DNA of 32,366 nt from Polluticaenibacter yanchengensis (GCA_027854065.1 JAQGEF010000039.1:1-32366); one strand, 5' to 3'; shown: positions 15,587 through 26,034, numbered from the stretch's first letter. A program made the numbers and translations. The notes: a model not told the origin generated them from the sequence alone.

Positions 15587-16156
15587 TTATTTTGTGAATT
15601 CTCCGTCTGCTTTTATGGTTACAAGGTCGCTGATGACTGCTTCTGGAAATTTTGATCCTAAAGAGAAATCGGAGCGTTTGATGGTTCCTTTTACCTGGAA
15701 CCCTACTGTTTCATGCTTGCTCATTGGATTGACTGTTTGTCCTTTGTAAACCAAGTCTAGCGTGGTTGCTTTTGTAACGCCATGGATTGTGAGGTTTCCT
15801 GTTAATTTATAATTATCTTTTGATACTTTCCTGATGCCTGTGCTTGAAAATTTAATTTCAGGATATTTTTCTACATCGAAAAAGTCTGCGCTTTTTAGAT
15901 GGTTGTTCCTGGCTTCTACGCGTGTATCTATTGACGCTGTTTTTGCTGATAATTCGAATACGGCATCACTGAAGTCGTCTTTGTCTGATTTTACTGTGAC
16001 ATCGAAGTCGTTGAATGTGCCGCTAACATCATTAATACCGAGGTGTGTAACAGTGAATTGCAGTTGTGAATGTGCTTTATCATTCTTCCATAAACCTGCA
16101 GTGGTAAATGCTGCGGTTGCAATAAATAAGGTAATTGCAATAAGTGCTTTTTTCAT
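15587..16156 (-). CDS. YceI family periplasmic protein
   Basis: 189 residues with a Sec signal peptide (MKKALIAITLFIATAAFTTAG) and then one YceI lipocalin-like domain. Visible signatures are AHSQLQFTVTHLGINDVSG, SIDTRVEARNNHLKSADFFDVEKYPEIKF, GNLTIHGVTK and a VGFQVKGTIKRSDF segment. YceI proteins form a beta-barrel that binds isoprenoid-type lipids in the periplasm; the ligand here is unknown. The gene follows the dinucleotide-binding oxidoreductase gene by 32 bases and is probably co-transcribed with it. Confidence 0.95.
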   Translation of the reverse strand: MKKALIAITLFIATAAFTTAGLWKNDKAHSQLQFTVTHLGINDVSGTFNDFDVTVKSDKDDFSDAVFELSAKTASIDTRVEARNNHLKSADFFDVEKYPEIKFSSTGIRKVSKDNYKLTGNLTIHGVTKATTLDLVYKGQTVNPMSKHETVGFQVKGTIKRSDFSLGSKFPEAVISDLVTIKADGEFTK

Positions 16157-16188
16157 AATTGGTGTTTTTTAAAGTTTTTATAATTTGA

Positions 16189-16848
16189 TTAATGTAATAT
16201 CTTCCAACCAGCGTGCCAATTATAGTTGTTTTGAATATTTAATTGGATTAATAACAATTGCATATTCTCTAAGGTGCTGCTGACAGATAGTTTGCCTGCA
16301 TGCACGGGGTTAAAACCTGCTACTTTTACTAATTCCGCAACTGCGTTTACTGCTGCCTGATTATCACCTGCGATGAAAGCATCAGTTTGTTTGCCATCGA
16401 TGACCGGTTGAGCGAAATCTGCTGCGAAAGTGGTGTTGAAGGCTTTTATGACGATTGCATCTGGTAATTGTTTTTGTAACTCTTCTGCTGCACTTGTTCC
16501 CGGTGCTGTTAATAACCCATCATAGTTATTATTGAGCGGGTTGGCTATACTGATGACAATTTTTTGGGTTACATAGGGTTTTATTTTTGCAGCGATTTCT
16601 GATTCTGCTGTAAAGGGTACGGCGAGTATTACAATATCTGCTTCCCAACTTGCTTCGCCGGGACACTCCTGTACTTCGACTTCTACTAAAGAAGTATTTG
16701 ACTCTATTGTTGTTTTTAACTCTTTTGCTTTGGAGAGATCATTACTAAACAGTAATAATTTATGATTGGGATGGGCTAAGGATTTTGCTATTGATGTGCC
16801 CATATTGCCTGTACTTCCGATGATAGCTATTACAAGTTTTGCTTTCAT
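16189..16848 (-). CDS. NADPH-dependent F420 reductase-like oxidoreductase
   Basis: 219 residues. An N-terminal Rossmann fold with the loop GSTGNMG (about 11-17) and LLLFSNDLSKAKEL after beta-2, followed by DIVILAVPF and KAFNTTFA. These match the coenzyme F420-dependent NADP oxidoreductase (NAD-binding domain) family. Bacteroidota do not normally make F420, so a plain NAD(P)-dependent reductase is more likely; the substrate is unknown. It leads a two-gene unit with yceI. A TACTTTTG box lies about 24 bases upstream of the ATG. Confidence 0.8.
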   Translation of the reverse strand: MKAKLVIAIIGSTGNMGTSIAKSLAHPNHKLLLFSNDLSKAKELKTTIESNTSLVEVEVQECPGEASWEADIVILAVPFTAESEIAAKIKPYVTQKIVISIANPLNNNYDGLLTAPGTSAAEELQKQLPDAIVIKAFNTTFAADFAQPVIDGKQTDAFIAGDNQAAVNAVAELVKVAGFNPVHAGKLSVSSTLENMQLLLIQLNIQNNYNWHAGWKILH

Positions 16849-16871
16849 GATATCTGTCTTATTTCTTAATG

Positions 16872-16904
16872 CAAAAGTAGTCCGGCCGGCACGTGGCGTC
16901 CAAT
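16872..16904 (-). promoter_or_regulatory. Promoter of the oxidoreductase-yceI operon
   Basis: On the minus strand ATTG, 21 bases, TACTTTTG (16872-16879). The -7 box fits TAnnTTTG exactly; the -33 box is one base off. The predicted start gives a leader of about 17 bases. Confidence 0.5.
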
Positions 16905-17178
16905 GATAAATGATAGGATTATCTATTGATATTTATCAAGGTTAGGGTGATGGATTGTTTGCATTGTCTTTTGCTATTGGTTCTGCAGCTGCTGTAATTT
17001 TTTCTTTGCCTGGTAGCCTGGTTTATTTTTTCCCGCAGATTTTGCGGATTTACAACGCAGATTTTCGCGAATCCTGATTCTTGGGATTAAGGTAGCGGTC
17101 TCTTCCAGCCGCAACAACTATAAAGCTTGCGTGTAGTAATAAGATACCTGATTAAGAATCCTGGTATTTTTTAAACGG
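16905..17178. other. Gene-free intergenic stretch
   Basis: No gene can be supported here. A short hairpin CCGCA-gattt-TGCGG and a related CGCAGATTTTCGCG phrase (around 17033-17078) look like another common Bacteroidota intergenic repeat. The remainder shows nothing notable. Confidence 0.4.
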
Positions 17179-17217
17179 TAAAACAAATGCCGCTTTATGT
17201 TAGCGGCATTTGTTTTA
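17179..17217 (-). terminator. Terminator of the PKD-repeat gene
   Basis: A perfect 15-bp stem (TAAAACAAATGCCGC and its complement) with a 9-base loop, beginning 3 bases after the stop codon at 17220. T-rich on both sides, so it could work in both directions. Confidence 0.85.
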
Positions 17218-17219
17218 TA

Positions 17220-20200
17220 TTATCTTAATAATGAGATGGTGCCTTTTTTGGCAATAATTTCTCCGGTTACTTCACATTCTAATTCTATAAAGTAAACATA
17301 TGCTCCAGCCGGCATATCCACGCCGTTTTTCTTTCCATCCCATGTTGCGTTATAGTCAAGAGGATCGATATTTTGTCTTTCAAATGCCGGTGCTCCCCAC
17401 CTGTCGTAAATTAATATTTTCCTGATCTGTTTTACGCCACTTACATAAAATTTGAACCGGTCATTTTTTCCATCGTTATTTGGTGTAAACGCATCCGGCA
17501 GATATACCAAGTTGGTATTGCAATACGTGCTGACATTGATTGTATCGGAGGCTTTACAATTAAAGCTGTTTGTTACGTGAAGGGTATATTGTATGGACTT
17601 CTGAGGTGTAACCAGTGGGTTTTTACAATTGACACAACTGAGATCCATTAATGGTTTCCACTGGTATGCCACGACATCGGCACTTGCAACGGGATTGAGC
17701 CCAGCGGTTGTTCTTGCGGGAATTATAATATCATTGCCAGCGTCCACTGTTGGTAACGGATTGACTTTTACAAGTATATTAGCAGTATCCGCAAAGCAGT
17801 TATATCCATCAAATCCGACTACCTGGTAAGTGGTGGTAGAGGTTGGTTTTAATATATGAGTATTTGAAAGTGAGCCTGCTACCGTGCTGTCTTTTAACCA
17901 AATATAGCTTTTGGCACCACTTAACTCAAATTTGACGCTATCACGTAAACAGATGGTAACCGGATCAGTGCCTTTGAGTTTGATTGGCTGATGTACGGTT
18001 ATGAATGCGCTATCTGAACTTGAACAGTTATACTCGTTGGTGGCAGTGAGGATTATATTACCGTCCTGTTTTGGTGCTAATATTACAACTGAGTCTTTGT
18101 CGTTGGTGGTGATATTATTAACGGTCCATTGATAGGTATATAGCGTGTTTGATGTTGAGTGTAATTTTACTGTTTGTCCCAGGCATATTTCGTAATCTTC
18201 TGCATGTACTTTGAATGTTGGCACGGGCTTTACTAATATGGATGTTTTAACGGTATCGCTACAGAATGCGTCTGTTAATGTGAAAATAACGCTTTTTACA
18301 CCTTCTTTTTCGAACACTATGTTTTCAGAAGGTTTGGTAATTTCTCCTATTTCTTCTATTTGCCAGGTATAATCGAAGGTGTGGCTTGTTGGCAAGCCTA
18401 ATCCTTTGAGTTCAAAGTTATGGGTACGGCAAACATCCGGCGCTATGCTTAAAGAGGCGGTTACTTTTTGTTTTATTTCTACTGGTATTTTGATTTCTTT
18501 CTTACATCCATAGATGGTAGAATAATTGAGCGTGGCGCTGTTAGCTCCTATATTTTTAAATGAATAAATGACATGGGCATTATTGGAAGTAAATACATTG
18601 CTGCCATCATTTATCTGCCATTTTACTGACGGATCGATGTTCATGACATCCTTGGAGAAGCTTTTTACCTCGGGGTGAAACTCTACATCTTTTTCGCTGC
18701 AATAGTAGGGTGCAACGGCTCCTGTTGTAACGTCCAGATTATCAACAACAATGCTTTTGGTTAATGTTGACAATGTTAAACATCCGGATGTATCTTTCAG
18801 AACCACGGATGGTAAATAATTGCCCGGATTTTGATAGAAGTGCTTAATGGTTGCTACCGAGTTTTCTATAATGGTGCCATCGCCAAAATCCCAGCTAAAT
18901 GAGTTTGCACCGGTTAACTCTACTTTAAATGCGACTTCTATATTATTGCAACCAAAAAGGGTATCAACTGAAATTTTTGCTTCTGGTACTTTTATGGTTA
19001 TTTTTTGTTCGCTTGAATCGACATTGCCATTGACATCGTAACTGTAAAGTTTTACGATATACTCACCCATTGTGGTATATGTATGATATGTTTCATTGAA
19101 ATCTGTACTGGTGGCCCCGTTTCCAAAATCCCATAATACAGTATGTGCATTGATGGACTTGTTTGTAAATTTGTAAATCACCGGCAGGCAGAACCTCTCA
19201 TCCAATAAGCTTTTATCGGACTCAAATATGCTTTTGACATGCTGTACATTTACTGTTTTTGTAATAGTATCTGTACAACCTGTTTTTGTGTTTTTTGTTA
19301 TTAATGTGACTTTATATTCACCTGTATTGGCAAAGAAGAATTTTACTTTCTCTGTATTAGTTGATTTTGTGTTATCCGGCAATATCCATGTATGAGTGGA
19401 GTTTGCATCATAATAATCTGATGTATTTGTAAACTCTAAACTGCTTCCCGGAGGGATACTAAATGTTGGCGCACTAAAGTTGGCTTTTGGACCTGAAAGG
19501 TTTATTTGCTTTGTTGAGTCCACGATTGTACTGAAACAGCCGCTTTCATCCAAAACAGTTAATGTAGGATAAAAAGTGCCGGGATATTTGAAGAAATGTT
19601 GTACATCAGCATTATTTGAAAATGACTGGCTATTCAGATCGCCAAAATTGTATATCCACTTGACAATCGGGGAACTGGTGGCAACTGATAAATCTTTGAA
19701 AATAACGGCTTCTTTAAAGCAGCCATTAAAGTTTGACAGGCTGAAGTTTGCAATCGGCCCTCTTACTTTTACATTTACCAGGTTGGTAGAATCTATACAG
19801 TTATTGAAATGATTGCTGATAAACAACCTGATATTTGTTATGTCATTGTTCAGGTTAGCAATATACCCTGAGATTTCTGTTTTGCCAGAATTTAGCACCT
19901 GCAGCGCCAATCCTGCGGGTAAGTTGCTGCCTGTTAAAAAATGCAGAGAACTATCTGGTAGCAGCTCTAAATTTCTGATGCTCCAAAAAATTGTATCATT
20001 TACACAGAGGTCTACTTTGGATAGTACGAGGTTGTAGTTTTGCTTTTTATAGATTTTTAATTCTACGGAATCTTTTGCTTCACAATTTCCGTTTACAGTA
20101 TTTAAATATACTTTGTAAATGCCAGAAGCGGCATAGGTATGGCTATATGTAAGTGCTCCTGAATTTTGCTGCACTTCTGTTTTACCATCACCAAAAACCC

Positions 20201-22145
20201 ATTTCCTTGTAATGGCATTATCTGCCTGTATTTTGAAATCTACTTTATCCGGTGCCTGGCAACTGATATCTGCCGACATAATTTTTGGAAAAGGTGCCTG
20301 AACGAATGTATAATCCTTAAGCTCTATGGTATCTATACATTGTCCTAATTTCAAGGCAATCTTTAGGGACTGCCAGCCTTCTTTGTTATATTTTACTTCA
20401 ATGGAGCTTTTACCGTTTCCTAATACTTCGCCATTCGGGATGATCCAATTGTAGTATAAATTGGAGACGTTCGTAACGGACAATTTTGCAGGTGTATTTC
20501 CACAAACAGTATCTTCGAATGTAAACTTGAAATCTATGTCTTTCAGATTAACAACAGTTATCTTTTTGTAGCTTATCAGTCCTTTACAGCCATTTATTGT
20601 CTCGTAGCTTAACTGAACTGTATATACGCCTGCTTTTGTATAAGTATGTTTGGGGTTGGCTAAGGTACTGTTACCGCCATCTCCAAATGTCCAGTAATAG
20701 GTCTTTATCTGTGCAGGTTCGTTTATGCTAAACAAAAATTCTGTACCCGGGCAAAAGCCGTAATCAATATAATCATTTTGATTGGAGTTTATTATAAATG
20801 ACTGTGTTATGTTTTGTAACCCGATGGTCATGTTTACAATTGACTCGCATCCAAATTCATTTACCGCTTTTAGGAGCATGTTGTTGTTAGCAGCACTATT
20901 AAAAACGGTATCGAAAACCCTTTTAGTTGAGACGGGATTATCCCAACTTGAACCATTAAATGCCCAGTATGATTTATTGTTAGTGTTAGAAGTGTCTTTA
21001 AAACTGACTTTTACCGGGAACTGACATACGGTTTCTTTTTCAATAATAAAACCGGTAAGGATTGGCCGGGGCTGGATCACAATATCTTTTGCTAACTCCA
21101 GGCGGCAGTCGTTATAAGAAGCGACTAATTTAATTTTATAGGTACCTGTATTGACAAATGTATATTTTAAGGTATCGAAAGAGGTAATATTTACTTTGTT
21201 ATTATTTACCCACCATTCTATTGCATTTGCGCCTTTTGGAGAAAGATTGGCAAAGCTGATTACAGCACCGGCACATAAATTTGAAACGAGTTCGAAGTCA
21301 AGTTGAAAATTTCCTAATGTAATTACAGTTTGGGCAGTGTCTTTACAACCGTTCGAAAGTTTGGTGGCTATTAAATTTACATTGTATGCACCTTGTTTGT
21401 TATAATTATAAATGGGATTAGGATTTGTTGTTGTGGCGCCATCGCCAAAATCCCATTTATAGTCTATCTCGCCATTACCGGTAGTGGTATTGGTAAATCC
21501 TATGTTCCTATTATAATCGCAGGAGGTTAAAACGGTTGTTTTAAAACCGGCAAAAGGAGATTCAAGTACATCTATGGTATTGTTAATTGTTTTGGAGTTG
21601 ATACAGCCAAAAGAATTACTAATGGTTAAAGAAATGGGCGGACTTATTTTATTGTCATACTCATAAGAGATATCGGATAAGCTGGCCCCTGACTTTATTA
21701 CGCCATTTCCAAAATCCCAGGTATAAATGTAGGAGTCATCAACATATTTTGATTTAAGGTGTATGGTTTGAGGAGCACAACCACTTTGTCCAACAAAACT
21801 GAAATCTACAGGTGGGACTTCATATACATTTACCGTTTTGGTAACTGAAGAGGTTTGGTTACCATCTATTACGGTTAGTTTTATATTGTATAATCTGGGC
21901 GTATAGAAAGTTGCTCCCGGATCTTTTAAATTTGAAACGTTGCCATTTCCAAGCTCCCAAATATACTTAGCGTTTGTGCTCGCTCCTTTTGTCTTATTTG
22001 TCATGTTAACAATTAAAGGGGCACAACCACCATCCTTATCTACACTAAAATCTGCATTCAATTGCGCTGAAGCATTTAACCCTAAAAGGAGAAATACTAC
22101 TGCGAACCAAACATTACAAATTGAATATTTTAAGGACCTTATCAT
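17220..22145 (-). CDS. Giant PKD-repeat protein with type IX secretion C-terminal domain
   Basis: 1,641 residues. A signal peptide (MIRSLKYS... to NASA-Q) is followed by a chain of immunoglobulin-like PKD domains. About a dozen carry the WDFGDG-type turn in clear or altered form, e.g. YTWDFGNG, YKWDFGDGATT, YYWTFGDGGNS, RKWVFGDG, VLWDFGNG, FSWDFGDG. The last ~95 residues (NLVYLPDAFTPNNDGKND ... IYDRWG ... WDGKKNGVDMPAGAYVYFIE) are a gliding-motility/CHU_C type B sorting domain, used for export and cell-surface attachment by the type IX system. It is likely a surface adhesin or secreted structural protein; no catalytic domain is visible. It stands alone with its own promoter and terminator. 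Confidence 0.93.
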   Translation of the reverse strand: MIRSLKYSICNVWFAVVFLLLGLNASAQLNADFSVDKDGGCAPLIVNMTNKTKGASTNAKYIWELGNGNVSNLKDPGATFYTPRLYNIKLTVIDGNQTSSVTKTVNVYEVPPVDFSFVGQSGCAPQTIHLKSKYVDDSYIYTWDFGNGVIKSGASLSDISYEYDNKISPPISLTISNSFGCINSKTINNTIDVLESPFAGFKTTVLTSCDYNRNIGFTNTTTGNGEIDYKWDFGDGATTTNPNPIYNYNKQGAYNVNLIATKLSNGCKDTAQTVITLGNFQLDFELVSNLCAGAVISFANLSPKGANAIEWWVNNNKVNITSFDTLKYTFVNTGTYKIKLVASYNDCRLELAKDIVIQPRPILTGFIIEKETVCQFPVKVSFKDTSNTNNKSYWAFNGSSWDNPVSTKRVFDTVFNSAANNNMLLKAVNEFGCESIVNMTIGLQNITQSFIINSNQNDYIDYGFCPGTEFLFSINEPAQIKTYYWTFGDGGNSTLANPKHTYTKAGVYTVQLSYETINGCKGLISYKKITVVNLKDIDFKFTFEDTVCGNTPAKLSVTNVSNLYYNWIIPNGEVLGNGKSSIEVKYNKEGWQSLKIALKLGQCIDTIELKDYTFVQAPFPKIMSADISCQAPDKVDFKIQADNAITRKWVFGDGKTEVQQNSGALTYSHTYAASGIYKVYLNTVNGNCEAKDSVELKIYKKQNYNLVLSKVDLCVNDTIFWSIRNLELLPDSSLHFLTGSNLPAGLALQVLNSGKTEISGYIANLNNDITNIRLFISNHFNNCIDSTNLVNVKVRGPIANFSLSNFNGCFKEAVIFKDLSVATSSPIVKWIYNFGDLNSQSFSNNADVQHFFKYPGTFYPTLTVLDESGCFSTIVDSTKQINLSGPKANFSAPTFSIPPGSSLEFTNTSDYYDANSTHTWILPDNTKSTNTEKVKFFFANTGEYKVTLITKNTKTGCTDTITKTVNVQHVKSIFESDKSLLDERFCLPVIYKFTNKSINAHTVLWDFGNGATSTDFNETYHTYTTMGEYIVKLYSYDVNGNVDSSEQKITIKVPEAKISVDTLFGCNNIEVAFKVELTGANSFSWDFGDGTIIENSVATIKHFYQNPGNYLPSVVLKDTSGCLTLSTLTKSIVVDNLDVTTGAVAPYYCSEKDVEFHPEVKSFSKDVMNIDPSVKWQINDGSNVFTSNNAHVIYSFKNIGANSATLNYSTIYGCKKEIKIPVEIKQKVTASLSIAPDVCRTHNFELKGLGLPTSHTFDYTWQIEEIGEITKPSENIVFEKEGVKSVIFTLTDAFCSDTVKTSILVKPVPTFKVHAEDYEICLGQTVKLHSTSNTLYTYQWTVNNITTNDKDSVVILAPKQDGNIILTATNEYNCSSSDSAFITVHQPIKLKGTDPVTICLRDSVKFELSGAKSYIWLKDSTVAGSLSNTHILKPTSTTTYQVVGFDGYNCFADTANILVKVNPLPTVDAGNDIIIPARTTAGLNPVASADVVAYQWKPLMDLSCVNCKNPLVTPQKSIQYTLHVTNSFNCKASDTINVSTYCNTNLVYLPDAFTPNNDGKNDRFKFYVSGVKQIRKILIYDRWGAPAFERQNIDPLDYNATWDGKKNGVDMPAGAYVYFIELECEVTGEIIAKKGTISLLR

Positions 22146-22258
22146 TCTTTACAATTATATCAGCTTTAGAAAATACTACTCTTAATCCTTAACTCCTTTG
22201 TTTTAGAAGAAATATTGGAATTGGATTTGAGAGTTTACCTCACGATTGCGTTTTGCTA

Positions 22259-22289
22259 CAAAACTAATGCCTGTGACCAAACTACCAAA
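22259..22289 (-). promoter_or_regulatory. Consensus Bacteroidota promoter of the PKD-repeat gene
   Basis: On the minus strand TTTG (22286-22289), exactly 19 bases, then TAGTTTTG (22259-22266). Both boxes match the TTTG-N19-TAnnTTTG consensus. The implied leader is about 107 bases. Confidence 0.75.
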
Positions 22290-22399
22290 TCCAATGAAAA
22301 GGGTATTTCATAAGATACAATTTATTCACTAATTGGTTGCATCTCACTCTGCCTTTATTTTAAAGAACTTTAACAAAAACTGTACTAAAATTTTATGCT

Positions 22400-23920
22400 C
22401 TAATGTTTGAAGTGTCTTGTTTCGGTAAGAACCATTACTAAATCATTTTCAACGGCATATTCTATGGAGTCTTTATCCCTGATAGAACCTCCTGGTTGAA
22501 TGAACGCTTCTATGCCTGCTTGATGCGCTATCTTGATACAATCATTGAACGGGAAGAATGCATCACTTGCTAAAACGCTGTTATTCAAATCAAAATTAAA
22601 TTGCTTCGCTTTTTCAATGGCCTGTCTTAATGCATCTACCCTGCTGGTCTGGCCACAACCTTTACCAACCAACTGATACTCTTTAACAATTGCAATGGCA
22701 TTACTTTTTAAATGCTTGGAAATAATATTTGCAAAAGATAAATCTCTTTTTTGTTCTTCAGTAGATTCTTTTGCTCCTACTTCTTTCCAGGCCTGGTAGT
22801 TGAAAGTATCGGTATCCTGTACTAATACGCCATTCAGTACGCTCTTATATTGTTTTTTAGGTAATTCAAAAATTTGTTGCTCTAATAAAATCCTGTTCTT
22901 TTTAGATTTTAATATTGCTAAAGCCTCTTCACTAAAGGATGGCGCTATCAATACTTCAAAGAAGATTTCATTAATGGCATTTGCGGTTTCTGCATCGATG
23001 GTTTTATTACAAACTAAAACACCTCCAAATGCGCTTTCCGGGTCTCCTGCCAATGCGGTCTGCCAGGCATCTATGACCGTATTCCGGGCTGCAACGCCAC
23101 ATACATTGGTGTGTTTAATAATACCAAATACTGCTTCTGAATAATCTTTAAAATCAATTATCAATTGTACTGCAGCATCCACATCTACTAAGTTGTTATA
23201 ACTTAACTCTTTACCGTTTAACTGATTAAACAGTGACTTGAGATTTCCGAAAAAATGTGCTTTCTGGTGCGGGTTTTCACCATAACGCATTGGCTGAGGG
23301 TTACTAACCGCTACAAAAAACTCGTTATTTGGTTCACTGTTGAAATAATGAGCGATGGCAACATCGTAATGTGCTACTACTTCAAATGCTTTAGTGGCAA
23401 ATGCTTTTCTTTGCTCAATTGTGGTTACGCCATTCTGTGCGTCTAATATTTCTTCTAATTTTTTATAATCGTCTTTCGCTGCTACTACGGTTAAGCTGCT
23501 GAAGTTTTTTGCGGCTGCTCTTATCATACTTGGTCCGCCAATGTCGATTTTTTCAATAATAGCTGATTCCTCACTTGTAGAAGCCACTGTTTCTTCAAAC
23601 GGGTATAAGTCCACAATTACCAAATCAATTTCTGGAATATTATACTGCTGCATTTCCGCCACGTGTACTTCATCATTTCTTTTGCCTAAAATACCACCAA
23701 AGACTACGGGATGTAATGTTTTTACTCTTCCTCCTAAAATACTGGGATAAGATGTCAGGTTCTCTACAGGAATTACCGGTATGCCTAATTTCTCAATAAA
23801 GCTTTGAGTGCCTCCTGTACTGTAAATGGTAATACCAAGTTTATGTAATGTAGGTACTAATGTTTCCAGGCCGTCTTTGTAGAAAACTGAGATAAGAGCA
23901 CTTTTAATTTGCTTTTGCAT
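22400..23920 (-). CDS. purH: Bifunctional AICAR formyltransferase/IMP cyclohydrolase
   Basis: 506 residues. It carries out the last two steps of IMP synthesis. The N-terminal cyclohydrolase part (MGS-like fold) shows ALISVFYKDGLE, IYSTGGT and GGRVKTLHP. The formyltransferase part shows RYGENPHQKAHFFG, VGKGCGQTSRVDA, the SDAFFPFNDC segment and QPGGSIRD. It is slightly shorter than the E. coli enzyme but has all landmarks and ends in the normal RHFKH. It starts 23 bases after the comEC stop, so it is probably transcribed with it. The other formyl-THF enzyme of the pathway, purN, lies at 27387. Confidence 0.98.
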   Translation of the reverse strand: MQKQIKSALISVFYKDGLETLVPTLHKLGITIYSTGGTQSFIEKLGIPVIPVENLTSYPSILGGRVKTLHPVVFGGILGKRNDEVHVAEMQQYNIPEIDLVIVDLYPFEETVASTSEESAIIEKIDIGGPSMIRAAAKNFSSLTVVAAKDDYKKLEEILDAQNGVTTIEQRKAFATKAFEVVAHYDVAIAHYFNSEPNNEFFVAVSNPQPMRYGENPHQKAHFFGNLKSLFNQLNGKELSYNNLVDVDAAVQLIIDFKDYSEAVFGIIKHTNVCGVAARNTVIDAWQTALAGDPESAFGGVLVCNKTIDAETANAINEIFFEVLIAPSFSEEALAILKSKKNRILLEQQIFELPKKQYKSVLNGVLVQDTDTFNYQAWKEVGAKESTEEQKRDLSFANIISKHLKSNAIAIVKEYQLVGKGCGQTSRVDALRQAIEKAKQFNFDLNNSVLASDAFFPFNDCIKIAHQAGIEAFIQPGGSIRDKDSIEYAVENDLVMVLTETRHFKH

Positions 23921-23943
23921 CTTGTTTGTATTTTATGGTAGTT

Positions 23944-26034
23944 TTAAAAGTTATGCACTAATGCTCCGTGCATTTTTAAATAATGAATGCGCAAATTTAA
24001 GTTGTCCTTTTCATTTAGCCATTCTTTATACAGCCATTCGGGGTAGTCGCTGCTTAGTACAATACAATCTGCTTTTAATAATTTAACCAGGTATTTTGGC
24101 CTTATTTTGCAATTTTTACCTAATAATACAAACTCGGACTCTATAACTTCATTTTTTACAAATTCGGATGACTTATTTATAATTGTTACAATTGGCAAAT
24201 CCTTTCTTTTGAGGGTATAATTTTCATTATTCTGTAAAAAATAATTTTTTATTACTGTGGATTTATGAAGTAACCTGCTTCCTGCTATATGAAACTGAAA
24301 TAACTGTTTTGCTGAATCCAGGTTAACCGTTGAATAACTTTCCACGAGCCCACCCCTGAAAAAATCCAAAACGGCTTCCTTGGGAATATTGTATATGACC
24401 AATTCATTTTGTCTTTTAAGCTTTTCATGGGCAATCAACTGGTCTATGGGAATAAAAATAAGTGTGACCAGTCCATAAAAAAGGCTTTTTTTATTTTTAT
24501 GTACATAAGCAATACTCAAAAGTACGATTGAGAGCATTAATAGACTTACGGATATTAATCCGTAATTAATATCTGTAATCCTGGAAAAAGGCAGATTGTT
24601 TATAAAGCCGATACTTTTATTCAGTGCTGTGATCAGCCAGTTGATCATTGTACCCAGAATCTGGCCCAGAAAAGGGAACTTACTAAAAACCAGCAATGCT
24701 ATTAAACCATAAAGGATGATGCCACTTAACGGCACTGCCACTAAGTTACTGATAATGAAGTAAACCGGGAACTGGTGAAAATAGTAAATTACAAATGGCA
24801 ATGTAAATACCTGTGCCGATAATGTTACAGCGATTATTTTCCAACCTTCGTAAAGCCACCTGTTCTTTATCTCTATCCAGTTTGTGAACCTGCGGGCAAA
24901 TATAGCAATGCCTAATAAAGCGGCGTAACTTAGCTGGAAGCCTACATCCCATAAGTAGTATGGATTGTAAAAGAGTAAACAAATAGCGGAGAAGGCCATT
25001 GAGTTATAGAGGACATTTGGTCTGCCCAGTATTTTGCCAATAACTAATATGGAAAACATAAACGCAGCCCTGGTAATGGAGGGTGCTCCGCCGGTCATTA
25101 AGCTGAACATCCATAACACGGTTATGATGATAAAGCCTCCTGCAATACTGCCATAACGCCACTTTTCTAAAAACTTCAATAGGGTTACTAATAATACATA
25201 GATGAGCCCGAGATGCATTCCACTTATGGCAATAACGTGCACGACTCCTGATTCTATATATTCCTGTAAGATGGTTTTGTCGATATCATTCCTGTACCCT
25301 ACGAATAAGGCTTTTGAGAATCCTGCATTTGCTTTATCGGGTATGAATTCATCAAAAATATCCAGCACCTGTTCTCTTGCTATAAACAAAATACTGTAAA
25401 TACCGGTATATTGACTGGTTACCTGCTCGTACATGCCGGCCTTTAAATATACCTGGAACCCAATACCATTTGCCAGTGCATAATCCCTGTACTGAAATGC
25501 GCCAGGGTTGCCTGTGTTTTTAATTTCCTGCACTTTGGCTTTTAGTATGATACTGGTGCCATAATTAAAATGTGTGCTGTCAAATGTTGCCATTTCAAAA
25601 TAAATCATTGCATTTAACGGGATGCGGTTTGCTTCCGCATTTGCCCCGACAGCATACAACCGGCTTTCAGCTTTATAGCTTTTTTCCGCTTTTACAGGAG
25701 GCTCCGTTAATATGGCTTTATATGTTTGCAAGCTATCTGTATGGACCCATTTTTGGGCTGATGCCAGTTTTTTCTCATAGCTGCGGCTACTGAGCAGGGC
25801 TGCTCCCATACTGGTACAAAAGATGAAACCGGTGATGCTAAATAGCCTGTGATTGCGTTTTTTGTGAAAAACGATTAAGATGGTAAGTGCGATGGTGCAG
25901 GTTATCAGTAAAATACTTTCATCCGGTAAGAAATACTTCGCTAATATGATACCTGTAATAAACGGTATCAAAAACAAGAGTAAGGGGGCTTCTTTCCAAA
26001 CAGGAATTTTTACCCGGGTGTATTTTGTTGACAA
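23944..26034 (-). CDS. comEC: ComEC/Rec2-type membrane protein
   Basis: 696 residues. The N-terminal part has two or three membrane segments and a soluble DUF4131-like region (about 85-215). Then comes the competence domain with HVIAISGMHLGLIYV (ISGMH 270-274), GGAPSITRAAFMF, and many further membrane helices to about 520. ComEC forms the inner-membrane channel for single-stranded DNA uptake. The last ~170 residues occupy the place of the usual metallo-beta-lactamase domain but lack an HxHxDH motif, so this nuclease-like domain seems absent or inactive. The gene lies upstream of purH with a 23-base gap. A role in natural transformation is possible but not shown. Confidence 0.9.
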   Translation of the reverse strand: MSTKYTRVKIPVWKEAPLLLFLIPFITGIILAKYFLPDESILLITCTIALTILIVFHKKRNHRLFSITGFIFCTSMGAALLSSRSYEKKLASAQKWVHTDSLQTYKAILTEPPVKAEKSYKAESRLYAVGANAEANRIPLNAMIYFEMATFDSTHFNYGTSIILKAKVQEIKNTGNPGAFQYRDYALANGIGFQVYLKAGMYEQVTSQYTGIYSILFIAREQVLDIFDEFIPDKANAGFSKALFVGYRNDIDKTILQEYIESGVVHVIAISGMHLGLIYVLLVTLLKFLEKWRYGSIAGGFIIITVLWMFSLMTGGAPSITRAAFMFSILVIGKILGRPNVLYNSMAFSAICLLFYNPYYLWDVGFQLSYAALLGIAIFARRFTNWIEIKNRWLYEGWKIIAVTLSAQVFTLPFVIYYFHQFPVYFIISNLVAVPLSGIILYGLIALLVFSKFPFLGQILGTMINWLITALNKSIGFINNLPFSRITDINYGLISVSLLMLSIVLLSIAYVHKNKKSLFYGLVTLIFIPIDQLIAHEKLKRQNELVIYNIPKEAVLDFFRGGLVESYSTVNLDSAKQLFQFHIAGSRLLHKSTVIKNYFLQNNENYTLKRKDLPIVTIINKSSEFVKNEVIESEFVLLGKNCKIRPKYLVKLLKADCIVLSSDYPEWLYKEWLNEKDNLNLRIHYLKMHGALVHNF

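Noticed and set aside
15354..15749. 131-codon frame across the tandem repeat and yceI terminator
   Set aside because: Starts in the repeat, crosses the terminator and runs antisense into yceI.
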